Shown here one piece after another: positions 19,006 to 25,819 of a stretch of DNA of 41,331 nucleotides (the first letter of the stretch is position 1; the number at the start of each line of letters is the position of its first letter). The DNA comes from Bacteroidales bacterium. GTDB lineage: Bacteria; Bacteroidota; Bacteroidia; Bacteroidales; P3. The position numbers and the translations under genes were made by a program. Under the pieces are notes generated by a model, which worked only from the letters and a program-made list of their open reading frames with translations, made no database searches and was not told the DNA's origin. The DNA lies in NCBI GenBank assembly GCA_030523765.1, contig JAUNHX010000002.1, positions 1 to 41,331 on the forward strand, read 5' to 3'.

Positions 19006-19112
19006 GATTCGTTATTGTCATTACTGAGCACCTCTCCTAAAGAGGGGGGAATATGGCTATGGTTGGGATCACCATGAAGGCCTGAATCGCCAATGGGAGC
19101 AAACTCATCATC
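19002..19112 (-). other. Open alternative-frame tail between antiporter and dapF
   Basis: If the C tract (minus sense) had eight rather than nine bases, the antiporter frame would continue for 36 residues through this segment, beginning DDEFAPIGDSGLHGD and ending SNDNNES, to a TGA at 19004-19002 that overlaps the dapF ATG. The segment is hydrophilic, as expected for a cytoplasmic tail of an antiporter. The exact ATGA overlap argues that this is the ancestral or alternative end of the antiporter gene. Confidence 0.55.
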
Positions 19113-20322
19113 GGGGGGGGGCAATGGTATATTTCTTAGTAGCAAGCACCAAGATAGAACATATGATGATAGAGAAGAAAATAACAGCATAGACCACATG
19201 CTTTATCATGGTAGCGCCAGGAATTAAAGTGTACCCTAACGTACGGTTAAGTTGTTCAGGAATAGAAGCCAATACAGCCGAAGCCAATCCTTTAGGTATC
19301 ATCATAGAGACAACTATACGGTCGATACGGCTGTTGGGGCGACCCACCACAGAGATGAGTAGGAATCGCATCACATAGAGTGCTAGCGATATAATCAGAC
19401 CATATAGCAAGGCCGTGCTATTCGAGAAAGGAATGCAGATACCGATATATACAAAGAAGTAAGTCTTAAAAATAAAGAGCATCTCTTTGTAAAAACTCTT
19501 CTCCTCTGGCTTGAGGCTATGGAAGGGATGACGCTTGAACCCCAATGGTACAATGTTCGCAATTGAGTCGGTATTACCTAATACAACACCGAAGGCTAGT
19601 GAGGCAATGGCACCACTAAAACCAAGGGTTTCAGTAAGACCATAAATAATAAAGAGGAAAGCAGCAGTAAGGAACATGGGATGAGGCAGCCGACGTACTC
19701 GATCGAGCAGTAATGACCATACAACACCGCCTAAACCGCCTAACATCAAAGCCATTAGAACCGATGTCAACACTTTAAATAGCAGTCTACTGATGCTAAA
19801 ATGGCCCATTTCGAATCCTTGTATAATAGAGAGCGAGACGACAATAGAGAGTACTGCCGAAAGTGCCGATTCAAGGGTGAGGACAGTACGAGTGTATTCA
19901 CTCACCTTCATCTGCTTGATGAGAGGAATCACTATAGCAGCTGCCGTACCTCCCATCATGGAGCCCAACAAGATAGAGACACTCCATTCGAAGCCCATCT
20001 GATGAGCTATAACCGCCACCACTATAGCCGAAAGAATAAAAGAAAAGAGCGTTACCTGAACAAACCCCCTCCATGTGCGACGAATAGAGTTAAGACTCAT
20101 GTCAACACCGCTGTCAAACAATACAAAAAGGAGGGTTAGAGATGCAAAGACGCCAGCTACTGAGCGAAGCATCTCGGGGGTAACCCATCGGAATACAGGC
20201 CCAATGAGGATACCAATCATCAACAGAAGTAACACATCGGGTATGCGCAACTTGCTAAACCAGTAGGCAAACAAGTGAGCAAAAAAGATAAGCGCGCCTA
20301 ATATGATCAATGTTGTACCCAT
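19108..20322 (-). CDS. Cation/proton antiporter (CPA family), C-terminus cut by G9 tract
   Basis: The start is ATG 20322 (a TTG at 20352 in frame would overlap dnaX). 404 residues as read: a very hydrophobic protein with about 12 membrane helices and the Na+/H+ exchanger-type core, including SKLRIPDVLLLLMIGILIGP near the N-terminus, a VLFDSGVDMSL segment, MGGTAAAIVIPLIKQ and LESALSAVLSIVVSLS. It lacks a TrkA-N domain. It would exchange Na+ or K+ for H+ at the inner membrane; the ion is not readable. The reading frame ends right after a homopolymer of nine C (minus sense) with Ala-Pro-Pro-Arg-stop. A one-base-shorter tract gives a 439-residue product whose stop overlaps dapF. Confidence 0.85.
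   Translation of the reverse strand: MGTTLIILGALIFFAHLFAYWFSKLRIPDVLLLLMIGILIGPVFRWVTPEMLRSVAGVFASLTLLFVLFDSGVDMSLNSIRRTWRGFVQVTLFSFILSAIVVAVIAHQMGFEWSVSILLGSMMGGTAAAIVIPLIKQMKVSEYTRTVLTLESALSAVLSIVVSLSIIQGFEMGHFSISRLLFKVLTSVLMALMLGGLGGVVWSLLLDRVRRLPHPMFLTAAFLFIIYGLTETLGFSGAIASLAFGVVLGNTDSIANIVPLGFKRHPFHSLKPEEKSFYKEMLFIFKTYFFVYIGICIPFSNSTALLYGLIISLALYVMRFLLISVVGRPNSRIDRIVVSMMIPKGLASAVLASIPEQLNRTLGYTLIPGATMIKHVVYAVIFFSIIICSILVLATKKYTIAPPR
19113..19121. repeat. Homopolymeric G9 tract (C9 in the coding sense)
   Basis: Nine consecutive G on the plus strand, inside the last codons of the antiporter gene. Changing its length by one switches the antiporter between an early stop and a 36-residue extension reaching dapF. 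It is the only long G/C homopolymer I noticed in the window. Confidence 0.9.
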
Positions 20323-20341
20323 ATACGATAAGCCATTAGGG

Positions 20342-21019
20342 TTAAAAATCAATATCGGTGAATACTAACCGGAAAGCTCCAAGACTAGCATTTTTTTGTA
20401 GCATTGCTTCGAATTTCTCGGTTGGAGTATAGGCTTGTTTCTTTGCCTTCTCCATCAACACATTGACGGTGCTATTGAGATGTACGTGACCCGACTTTTT
20501 TCGAATATAAGTAAGGATAGCGGTTTTTTCACCGTTATAGTCGCGTTCAAAGAAGATGTTATGGGTAGTTATCTTGAAATTATTTTGGTCAACTAATGTT
20601 AATTGGCAATCGTTAGCTGCTTGGACAAAGGTATCATTACCGAGCGTTGACAGAGCCTCATCCCATAAAACTTTAAGATTTTCATCGTTAAGGGTAATTG
20701 CCTCTATCGGTTTCTCTACAGAATAAGAAGTAAGAGGTTGAGCAATTGAAGTTGTAGCCAACTTGGAAGGCATCTTGACAGTAGCATTCGTCACAGACTG
20801 TGGAGACATATGAACTGACGTCTGGTTGTCGGGCTGCTGGGCGAGCTGTTGTGGTGCTACTGAAGACATAGGAGAAACCTCCTGAGGCCTAGAGGACGTC
20901 GGGGAAGCAGGCTGTGAAACAGTAGCAAGAGGGGTTCTATGTTCCGCTTGTGGCGATCTAGCTAGGCCTAACAGGAGCCCGGCTCTCTGGCACGGGCAGT
21001 GGGGGTTGCTGTTGTAGAC
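20342..21019 (-). CDS. dnaX: DnaX tau-specific C-terminal part, in +1 frame
   Basis: This frame is open from just after a stop at 21022-21020 down to TAA 20344-20342; its first ATG is at 20869 (175 residues from there), but translation most likely enters by a frameshift from the upstream dnaX frame. The first half is a Pro/Ser/Gln/Thr-rich linker; the last 120 residues form a folded domain (LKVLWDEALSTLGNDTFVQA, then alternating strands and a helix ending VFTDIDF) that matches the position and style of the tau C-terminal domain in Bacteroidetes DnaX. Tau links the clamp loader to polymerase and helicase. Relative to the upstream frame, one base must be skipped (+1) within 21019-20958. Confidence 0.72.
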   Translation of the reverse strand, partial: VYNSNPHCPCQRAGLLLGLARSPQAEHRTPLATVSQPASPTSSRPQEVSPMSSVAPQQLAQQPDNQTSVHMSPQSVTNATVKMPSKLATTSIAQPLTSYSVEKPIEAITLNDENLKVLWDEALSTLGNDTFVQAANDCQLTLVDQNNFKITTHNIFFERDYNGEKTAILTYIRKKSGHVHLNSTVNVLMEKAKKQAYTPTEKFEAMLQKNASLGAFRLVFTDIDF

Positions 21020-22106
21020 TTAACGAAGCTAGTTTGGTTAGGCATACCTCGACAAAGAGGCGTTTATTACTAGCATCACGGAAACGATATTCAAAATCGG
21101 ATACGATATCAAGATAACGGAGCAGAATACTGAGTCCTGTATTGGTAGCCTGCTCACCGAAACGAAGTCGAGTTTCATCACTCACTTCCAATAATCTATG
21201 AGTAATAGGATCGATGCTAACCAAGAGATTACGCAAATGGGTTGCCAATCCAGTGAGGAAAGGTTGACCATCAAAACCTTTATCAATTATCTCTTGATAA
21301 AGTAATAGAGTGTTAGCAATATCGCCCTGACGGAACAGATCCACAAAACGGAAGAAGTATTCGTGGTCGAGCATATTCAAGTTGGCAATAACCGACTGAT
21401 AGTTAAGGTTACCTTGGGTGAAACTTACCAACTGATCGAAGATTGAGAGAGCATCTCGGAGACCACCTTCAGCCTTTTGAGCAATAATGTGGAGGGCGTT
21501 AACTTCATAATTCACACCTTCGCTCTTGGCTACATATTCTAAGTGATGAACAATATCTTCAGCACTAATACGCCTAAAATCGAACACCTGACACCGAGAA
21601 ATGATGGTTGGGATAACCTTATGTTTTTCGGTGGTAGCCAAAATAAATTTAACATACGAAGGAGGTTCTTCAAGAGTCTTGAGCAAAGCATTGAAAGCAG
21701 CAGTAGAAAGCATATGCACCTCATCAATGATATATACTTTGTATTTGCCCATTTGAGGTGGAATGTACACCTGCTGCACAAGCTCACGGATTCCATCAAC
21801 CGAATTGTTGGAGGCAGCATCAAGTTCAAAGATATTCATCGAGGTGCCAGCATTGAACGACTCGCATGATTCGCAATGGTCGCAAGCCTCAGTGCTGTCA
21901 GTAAGATTGGTGCAGTTGATAGTCTTGGCAAGAATTCGGGCGCAAGTAGTCTTTCCTACACCACGAGGACCGCAGAAAAGGAAAGCCTGTGCAAGTTTGC
22001 CTGTACGAATGGCATTTTTGAGTGTAGTAGTGATATGTTGCTGTCCTACGACACTTTCAAAGGTCTGAGGACGATACTTTCGTGCTGATACTATGAAGTT
22101 TTCCAT
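20958..22106 (-). CDS. dnaX: DNA polymerase III gamma/tau subunit, N-terminal (gamma-like) part
   Basis: 382 residues, ATG 22106 to TAG 20958. AAA+ clamp-loader ATPase: Walker A GPRGVGKT near 45-52, a four-cysteine zinc module (CTNL ... CDHCESC), Walker B with VYIIDEVHML, sensor 1 ATTEKHKVIPTIISRC with the SRC arginine finger, and the lid. Domain III follows and the frame ends shortly after LTKLASLSLQQQPP in a Pro-rich linker. Full-length tau in Bacteroidetes is near 600 residues; the missing C-terminus is in the +1 frame immediately downstream. The break falls where gamma ends in bacteria that make both forms. A TAnnTTTG box (TAATTTTG, 22139-22132) precedes the start, without a clear -33 element. 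Confidence 0.93.
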   Translation of the reverse strand: MENFIVSARKYRPQTFESVVGQQHITTTLKNAIRTGKLAQAFLFCGPRGVGKTTCARILAKTINCTNLTDSTEACDHCESCESFNAGTSMNIFELDAASNNSVDGIRELVQQVYIPPQMGKYKVYIIDEVHMLSTAAFNALLKTLEEPPSYVKFILATTEKHKVIPTIISRCQVFDFRRISAEDIVHHLEYVAKSEGVNYEVNALHIIAQKAEGGLRDALSIFDQLVSFTQGNLNYQSVIANLNMLDHEYFFRFVDLFRQGDIANTLLLYQEIIDKGFDGQPFLTGLATHLRNLLVSIDPITHRLLEVSDETRLRFGEQATNTGLSILLRYLDIVSDFEYRFRDASNKRLFVEVCLTKLASLSLQQQPPLPVPESRAPVRPS

Positions 22107-22131
22107 CGTTTTATGCTACAAAATGAGTTTT

Positions 22132-22139
22132 CAAAATTA
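22132..22139 (-). promoter_or_regulatory. Possible -7 box of the dnaX operon
   Basis: TAATTTTG on the minus strand matches TAnnTTTG, 26 nt before the dnaX ATG. No TTTG is found 19-21 nt upstream, so only half of the promoter is convincing. Confidence 0.4.
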
Positions 22140-22559
22140 CAAAGATTTTTTGGATTTTCTCCTTTATTCATATAAAATATTTCTCATCAGAACGCTATAT
22201 AGTATGAATATCAGCATTATATATTCAAATCAATTCATTTTTGGGTAGTTATCCCTTATAAGTTTTTATAGTGCATCCACATTTCTTTCCAATACTCATC
22301 ATACCTTGTTTTACCAATACCTATATCTCCCCGTCACGGAGAGTAATATCTCTCGCCACAAGCAATCGCCATAGTAAAACACAAAGGAAGGTGTAATAAG
22401 AGCAACTAGTTTTAACAGACAAGCAGGCAAAAATGATACAATTTATTAATAATCCAATACATTTTCCCTACTATATATAGAACAAAGAAAGAAACAAAAG
22501 GGTTGACCCAACTGCAAACGGGGTTCGAGCGTATTACAACTCATGGTTTATCCATATAG
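22140..22559. other. Noncoding gap between lpxK and dnaX
   Basis: About 420 nt of AT-rich DNA. I see no reading frame with coding character, no tRNA, no strong terminator and no repeat. The lpxK transcript ends on its left edge and the dnaX transcript starts at its right edge. Confidence 0.4.
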
Positions 22560-23684
22560 TTATAAGTAATTGTTGAGTTTGGAAGTTTTCAACTTAGTAA
22601 GGAAATGAATATTTTCCTTTACTAGTGAACCGATCATGGAATCAAAACTAATTCCCTTCTCGTCAAGGAAACGCATCGTGATAGGCTGAACATAGAGTTG
22701 AGGGACAGCTTCGAGGAGAATTGCGAGCGACTCAAGCTGAAGGCGTGTAGCATCCTTCTCGGTGGTAAGTAGTAACTTGCGTTCACCTGGTATAGCATTG
22801 TATTTTTCAATGATGTTTCTCAAGTCGCGGGCATTGAAAGTATGGTGATCTGGGAAAGAGAGGTGAGTGACGGTACACCTTTGCTTCACATAATCAACTA
22901 ATGGTGTAGGATTAGCAATACCTGTAACGAGTAGCACGTGGTCAACCTGATCGAGCGGATTGTCTTGTGTTGAAACACTACCATGAAGCGTGAGACGATA
23001 AGGAATTCCATAATCGACGCAAGCGAAGAAAATGTGCTGGAAGGAAGTAAGACCCAAATCAATGATTAAATTCTGCTTCTCGATAGGAGGTATAGGATTA
23101 GGACATTTTGTAACCACTACGATATTGGCACGCTGCTTGGCACTGCGAAATTCACGAAGATTACCAAAGGGGAGGATGTAATCGCGAGAAAAAGGGTGCT
23201 GATACTCAGTGAGGAGAATATTGATGGTTGGTTTGACATAACGATGTTGGAACACATCGTCGAGCACTACCAACTGTGGGGCATCAGGCAAAGATAGTAA
23301 CTGCTTAATTCCTTCAACCCTCTTTTCACATACCGAAGCTTTTACCTTAGGAAATTTTTTAGCCATCATAGCCATCTCGTCACCTAACTGTTGAGGGTTA
23401 CAACTACCATCGTTGAGGATGAAGCCATGTGTTTTGCGACCATAACCTCGACTAAGGAGCGCTGTAGGCTGATTCTCAGAAAGTAACCGCAGCAAATATT
23501 CTACCATAGGAGTCTTACCCGAGCCTCCCATACAAAGGTTTCCAACACCAATAGTCATTACCTGAGGAGCTTGTTGACGTTTGATACCCAACTCAAACAG
23601 CATATTACGAATAAAGACACCCACAGCGTACCATATGGTAAAGGGGAGGAATAACCAGGGCCATATTCTGTGATGTGAACTCAT
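22560..23684 (-). CDS. lpxK: Tetraacyldisaccharide 4'-kinase LpxK
   Basis: 374 residues, typical length. It phosphorylates the 4' position of the lipid A precursor at the inner membrane. Seen: an N-terminal membrane-contacting helix (WPWLFLPFTIWYAVGVFIRN, about 8-27), the P-loop GNLCMGGSGKTP (49-59), the RGYGRK loop, GDEMAMMAKKFP, LLDD-type Walker B (VVLDDVFQHR) with the Asp-Asp pair, and a C-terminal TTEKDATRL motif. It shows that the organism makes lipid A. It stands alone on the minus strand with its own promoter at 23834-23864. Confidence 0.95.
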   Translation of the reverse strand: MSSHHRIWPWLFLPFTIWYAVGVFIRNMLFELGIKRQQAPQVMTIGVGNLCMGGSGKTPMVEYLLRLLSENQPTALLSRGYGRKTHGFILNDGSCNPQQLGDEMAMMAKKFPKVKASVCEKRVEGIKQLLSLPDAPQLVVLDDVFQHRYVKPTINILLTEYQHPFSRDYILPFGNLREFRSAKQRANIVVVTKCPNPIPPIEKQNLIIDLGLTSFQHIFFACVDYGIPYRLTLHGSVSTQDNPLDQVDHVLLVTGIANPTPLVDYVKQRCTVTHLSFPDHHTFNARDLRNIIEKYNAIPGERKLLLTTEKDATRLQLESLAILLEAVPQLYVQPITMRFLDEKGISFDSMIGSLVKENIHFLTKLKTSKLNNYL

Positions 23685-23833
23685 GTTTATATATCGTTTT
23701 ATGTTGGTTGCATACAGATAACGTTTGTCGTATTGCTCTCCTCAGAGAGACTTTGGCGACGGAGATGCTGAAAGATTGTCGCATAGGATCGAGGAGGAGT
23801 TAATCGAGCAGTTTGTTCTTGTTTTTCGAAATG

Positions 23834-23864
23834 CAAAAATACACATTTTTTTAGATTTAGCAAA
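23834..23864 (-). promoter_or_regulatory. Promoter of lpxK
   Basis: On the minus strand TTTG (23864-23861), exactly 19 nt, then TATTTTTG (23841-23834): full Bacteroidetes consensus. The leader before the lpxK ATG would be about 140 nt. It is back-to-back with the divergent promoter at 23881-23911. Confidence 0.82.
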
Positions 23865-23880
23865 AAAAAGAGTTAAAACG

Positions 23881-23911
23881 TTTGGCGATAACAATTTTTT
23901 GTGTACTTTTG
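23881..23911 (+). promoter_or_regulatory. Promoter of the 178-residue lipoprotein
   Basis: TTTG (23881-23884), exactly 19 nt, TACTTTTG (23904-23911): full consensus. The start point would be near 23918, about 40 nt before the ATG. Confidence 0.85.
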
Positions 23912-23956
23912 CACTCGCATTAGATATGAGTTACTAACCATTAAATTTATATTCAC

Positions 23957-24493
23957 ATGAAGAAAATCAAATTTTTAGCATTCGCATTAATAGCTATGGC
24001 CGTTGTTGGTCTGGCTAGTTGCAAAGGCACCGAGGAAGAGGATATCCAAACCTATGATCTGACCAACGCCACTCCTTATGTAGTTAGCAATTACGACTAC
24101 ACCCCCACAGCAGCATATGGAGTATCGTTCACTTTAGGTATTGAAGGCGATTCGCTGATGGCTATCAACGGTTTAAGTTCTGTCAAAGATGGCTTTACCA
24201 ATTTACTTCCCTCAACAGCCCAGTTTGCATCGGACGCTAGCATCGTCGACTTCGGCAAAGCCCGCAAGGTTAGCAGCGTTGATGAAATCCCCACCACTGG
24301 ATATGCTCCTAAGGCATTGGCTCAAGAGGGTCATGGTTATGTGATGAAGATCGAAAGTAACTCCATCGCCACCAATTATCCCAACGCAACGGTAAAAGAT
24401 CCTGAGACAATGTATGTACGCTTCATCATTACTGAAGCTACCGAAAATGGCTACAAGATTGCTGTTGAATATCCTTTTGAAGTTACCGAATAA
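23957..24493 (+). CDS. Lipoprotein of unknown function
   Basis: 178 residues. Signal peptide with lipobox Leu-Ala-Ser-Cys, lipidated Cys22, followed by an acidic linker (KGTEEEDIQ). The mature part is probably beta-rich, with a central segment SVKDGFTNLLPSTAQFASDA and a closing strand pair (MYVRFIITEA, YKIAVEYPFEVTE). I recognise no named domain with certainty. It is a single-gene transcript: strong promoter 40 nt upstream and a near-perfect terminator just downstream. An acidic patch directly after the lipid Cys would fit surface export in Bacteroidetes (inference). Confidence 0.82.
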   Translation: MKKIKFLAFALIAMAVVGLASCKGTEEEDIQTYDLTNATPYVVSNYDYTPTAAYGVSFTLGIEGDSLMAINGLSSVKDGFTNLLPSTAQFASDASIVDFGKARKVSSVDEIPTTGYAPKALAQEGHGYVMKIESNSIATNYPNATVKDPETMYVRFIITEATENGYKIAVEYPFEVTE

Positions 24494-24521
24494 TTGAAGT
24501 TTTTTCTGTAAACAAGTAAAG

Positions 24522-24559
24522 AAAGACAGCCGACTCAAAGGAATCGGCTGTCTTTTTTT
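24522..24559. terminator. Strong terminator between convergent lipoprotein and sialidase genes
   Basis: AAAGACAGCCGA (24522-24533) and TCGGCTGTCTTT (24544-24555) pair without mismatch around a 10-nt loop, followed by more T. It lies 28 nt after the lipoprotein stop; the sialidase gene converges from the other side, so it may work in both directions. Confidence 0.92.
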
Positions 24560-24600
24560 ATTTGGGGTATTTGAAAACACCAATAGGAAAGAAGCGATAC

Positions 24601-25791
24601 CTATTTCTCTAATTGACTAAGCAGCCAAGCAAAAGAGAAATTCTGATACCACAACTCACAAGCTCCGTTAGGATTCTTTTCTAGATAGCATCCAATAGTT
24701 CCATCACTTAAGAGGGTGAGAGAGCTATAAACCGAAGGACCCGTGTAGAGACTGACGGGATCTTGCCATGTTTTACCTTCATCGTAGCTTACAAAGATTG
24801 ATACATTCTCACGGTTCATAGAATTGGGAATGCTATGGAGCAAGATGTTACGGGAACCACCTTGATCGACAGCCGAATAGCGCAGCAACTCACCATTACA
24901 AGCATTGGTAGTCATTTCTGGCCAGCGACCTTGGGTACCCCAGGTAACGCCCCCATCGGTAGAGATATTGTAACCACGAGCCCCATTCTGGCGAACGCTC
25001 ATGAGGATACTTCCATCAGTAAGTTCAATTACTTTGGCCTCGTCGCCTCCAATATAGGCTTTATCAGAGACGTGCCACGTATATCCTTCGTCATCGCTAT
25101 AAACCACGAAATTATCAGCCACATATCCTCCAGGACGATGGAGGGCGGTAACAAACATTATACGTCCTGCATGAGGACCCCGCTGCAATCGTAATCCATT
25201 ACCAGAAGCGAAGAAACCTCCCAAGTAGTTGCGGGTAGCAACGTTATCGGAGTTGGGGCCCCAGATAGTGAAGGTGATGTCAGTAAGAGTGCTCCAAGTA
25301 GCACCACCGTCGTTACTACGACACACAAAAGTACGAATAGGATCAGAAACTGTAGACGCCCAGAAACCATTGCCTCCAGCAAAAGCACAGATGATGTCGC
25401 CCGAAGCAGTAGTAACAAGAGCAGGGTCACCATAGCCATGCTTACGACCAGTACCTTGTGCAATAGTGATGGGTTCGGTCCAAGTGCGACCATTATCGGT
25501 GCTACGACGAGCCACCACATCAATATCTTCAGGTAGGTCAGTTTCGTTGTATTTACGTTTGTCATTAACCGCTAGGAGGCTGCCATCGGGCAACGCCATA
25601 ATAGCAGGTATACGATAATTGGTAGAACCATAATCGCCTGGGGAAAAGAGTCGTTGCTCATAGAAGAACACCGAATCGGCCATCGAGGTAGGAGGTTCTG
25701 GTTGGATAGGTTCAGGCGTACACGCCAAAGCCATCAATACGCCTATGGCGATGGGGATAGCTGCAAATAGTTTCATCATATCATTTTTCAT
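24601..25791 (-). CDS. Exo-alpha-sialidase (GH33-like) lipoprotein
   Basis: 396 residues. Signal peptide with lipobox Met-Ala-Leu-Ala-Cys (Cys24) and a Pro/Glu-rich linker. The catalytic six-bladed propeller shows the arginine motif as YRIPAI and five Asp boxes (S-x-D-x-G-x-T-W): STDNGRTW, SNDGGATW, SDDEGYTW, STDGGVTW, SYDEGKTW. The nucleophile region fits GYTW ... NGELLRYS. It cleaves terminal sialic acids from glycoconjugates outside the cell. There is no room for an extra N-terminal carbohydrate-binding domain, so it is a minimal form. No sialate transport or catabolism gene is nearby. It follows the radical SAM gene by 28 nt. An in-frame ATG five residues in is an alternative start. Confidence 0.9.
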   Translation of the reverse strand: MKNDMMKLFAAIPIAIGVLMALACTPEPIQPEPPTSMADSVFFYEQRLFSPGDYGSTNYRIPAIMALPDGSLLAVNDKRKYNETDLPEDIDVVARRSTDNGRTWTEPITIAQGTGRKHGYGDPALVTTASGDIICAFAGGNGFWASTVSDPIRTFVCRSNDGGATWSTLTDITFTIWGPNSDNVATRNYLGGFFASGNGLRLQRGPHAGRIMFVTALHRPGGYVADNFVVYSDDEGYTWHVSDKAYIGGDEAKVIELTDGSILMSVRQNGARGYNISTDGGVTWGTQGRWPEMTTNACNGELLRYSAVDQGGSRNILLHSIPNSMNRENVSIFVSYDEGKTWQDPVSLYTGPSVYSSLTLLSDGTIGCYLEKNPNGACELWYQNFSFAWLLSQLEK

Positions 25792-25819
25792 ATTAAGGGT
25801 TAGTAAAATAATTTTTGGA

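Noticed and set aside
20958-21019. Classical -1 frameshift in dnaX like E. coli
   Set aside because: The -1 frame reaches a stop within the same segment (at the GTT AGG region) and never joins the tau tail; only +1 (or -2) works, and no A-run slippery site is present.
22530-22560. tRNA-like T-loop phrase GGGTTCGAGC near 22519-22530
   Set aside because: The flanking bases do not pair into a 5-bp T stem and no acceptor or anticodon arm can be drawn around it.
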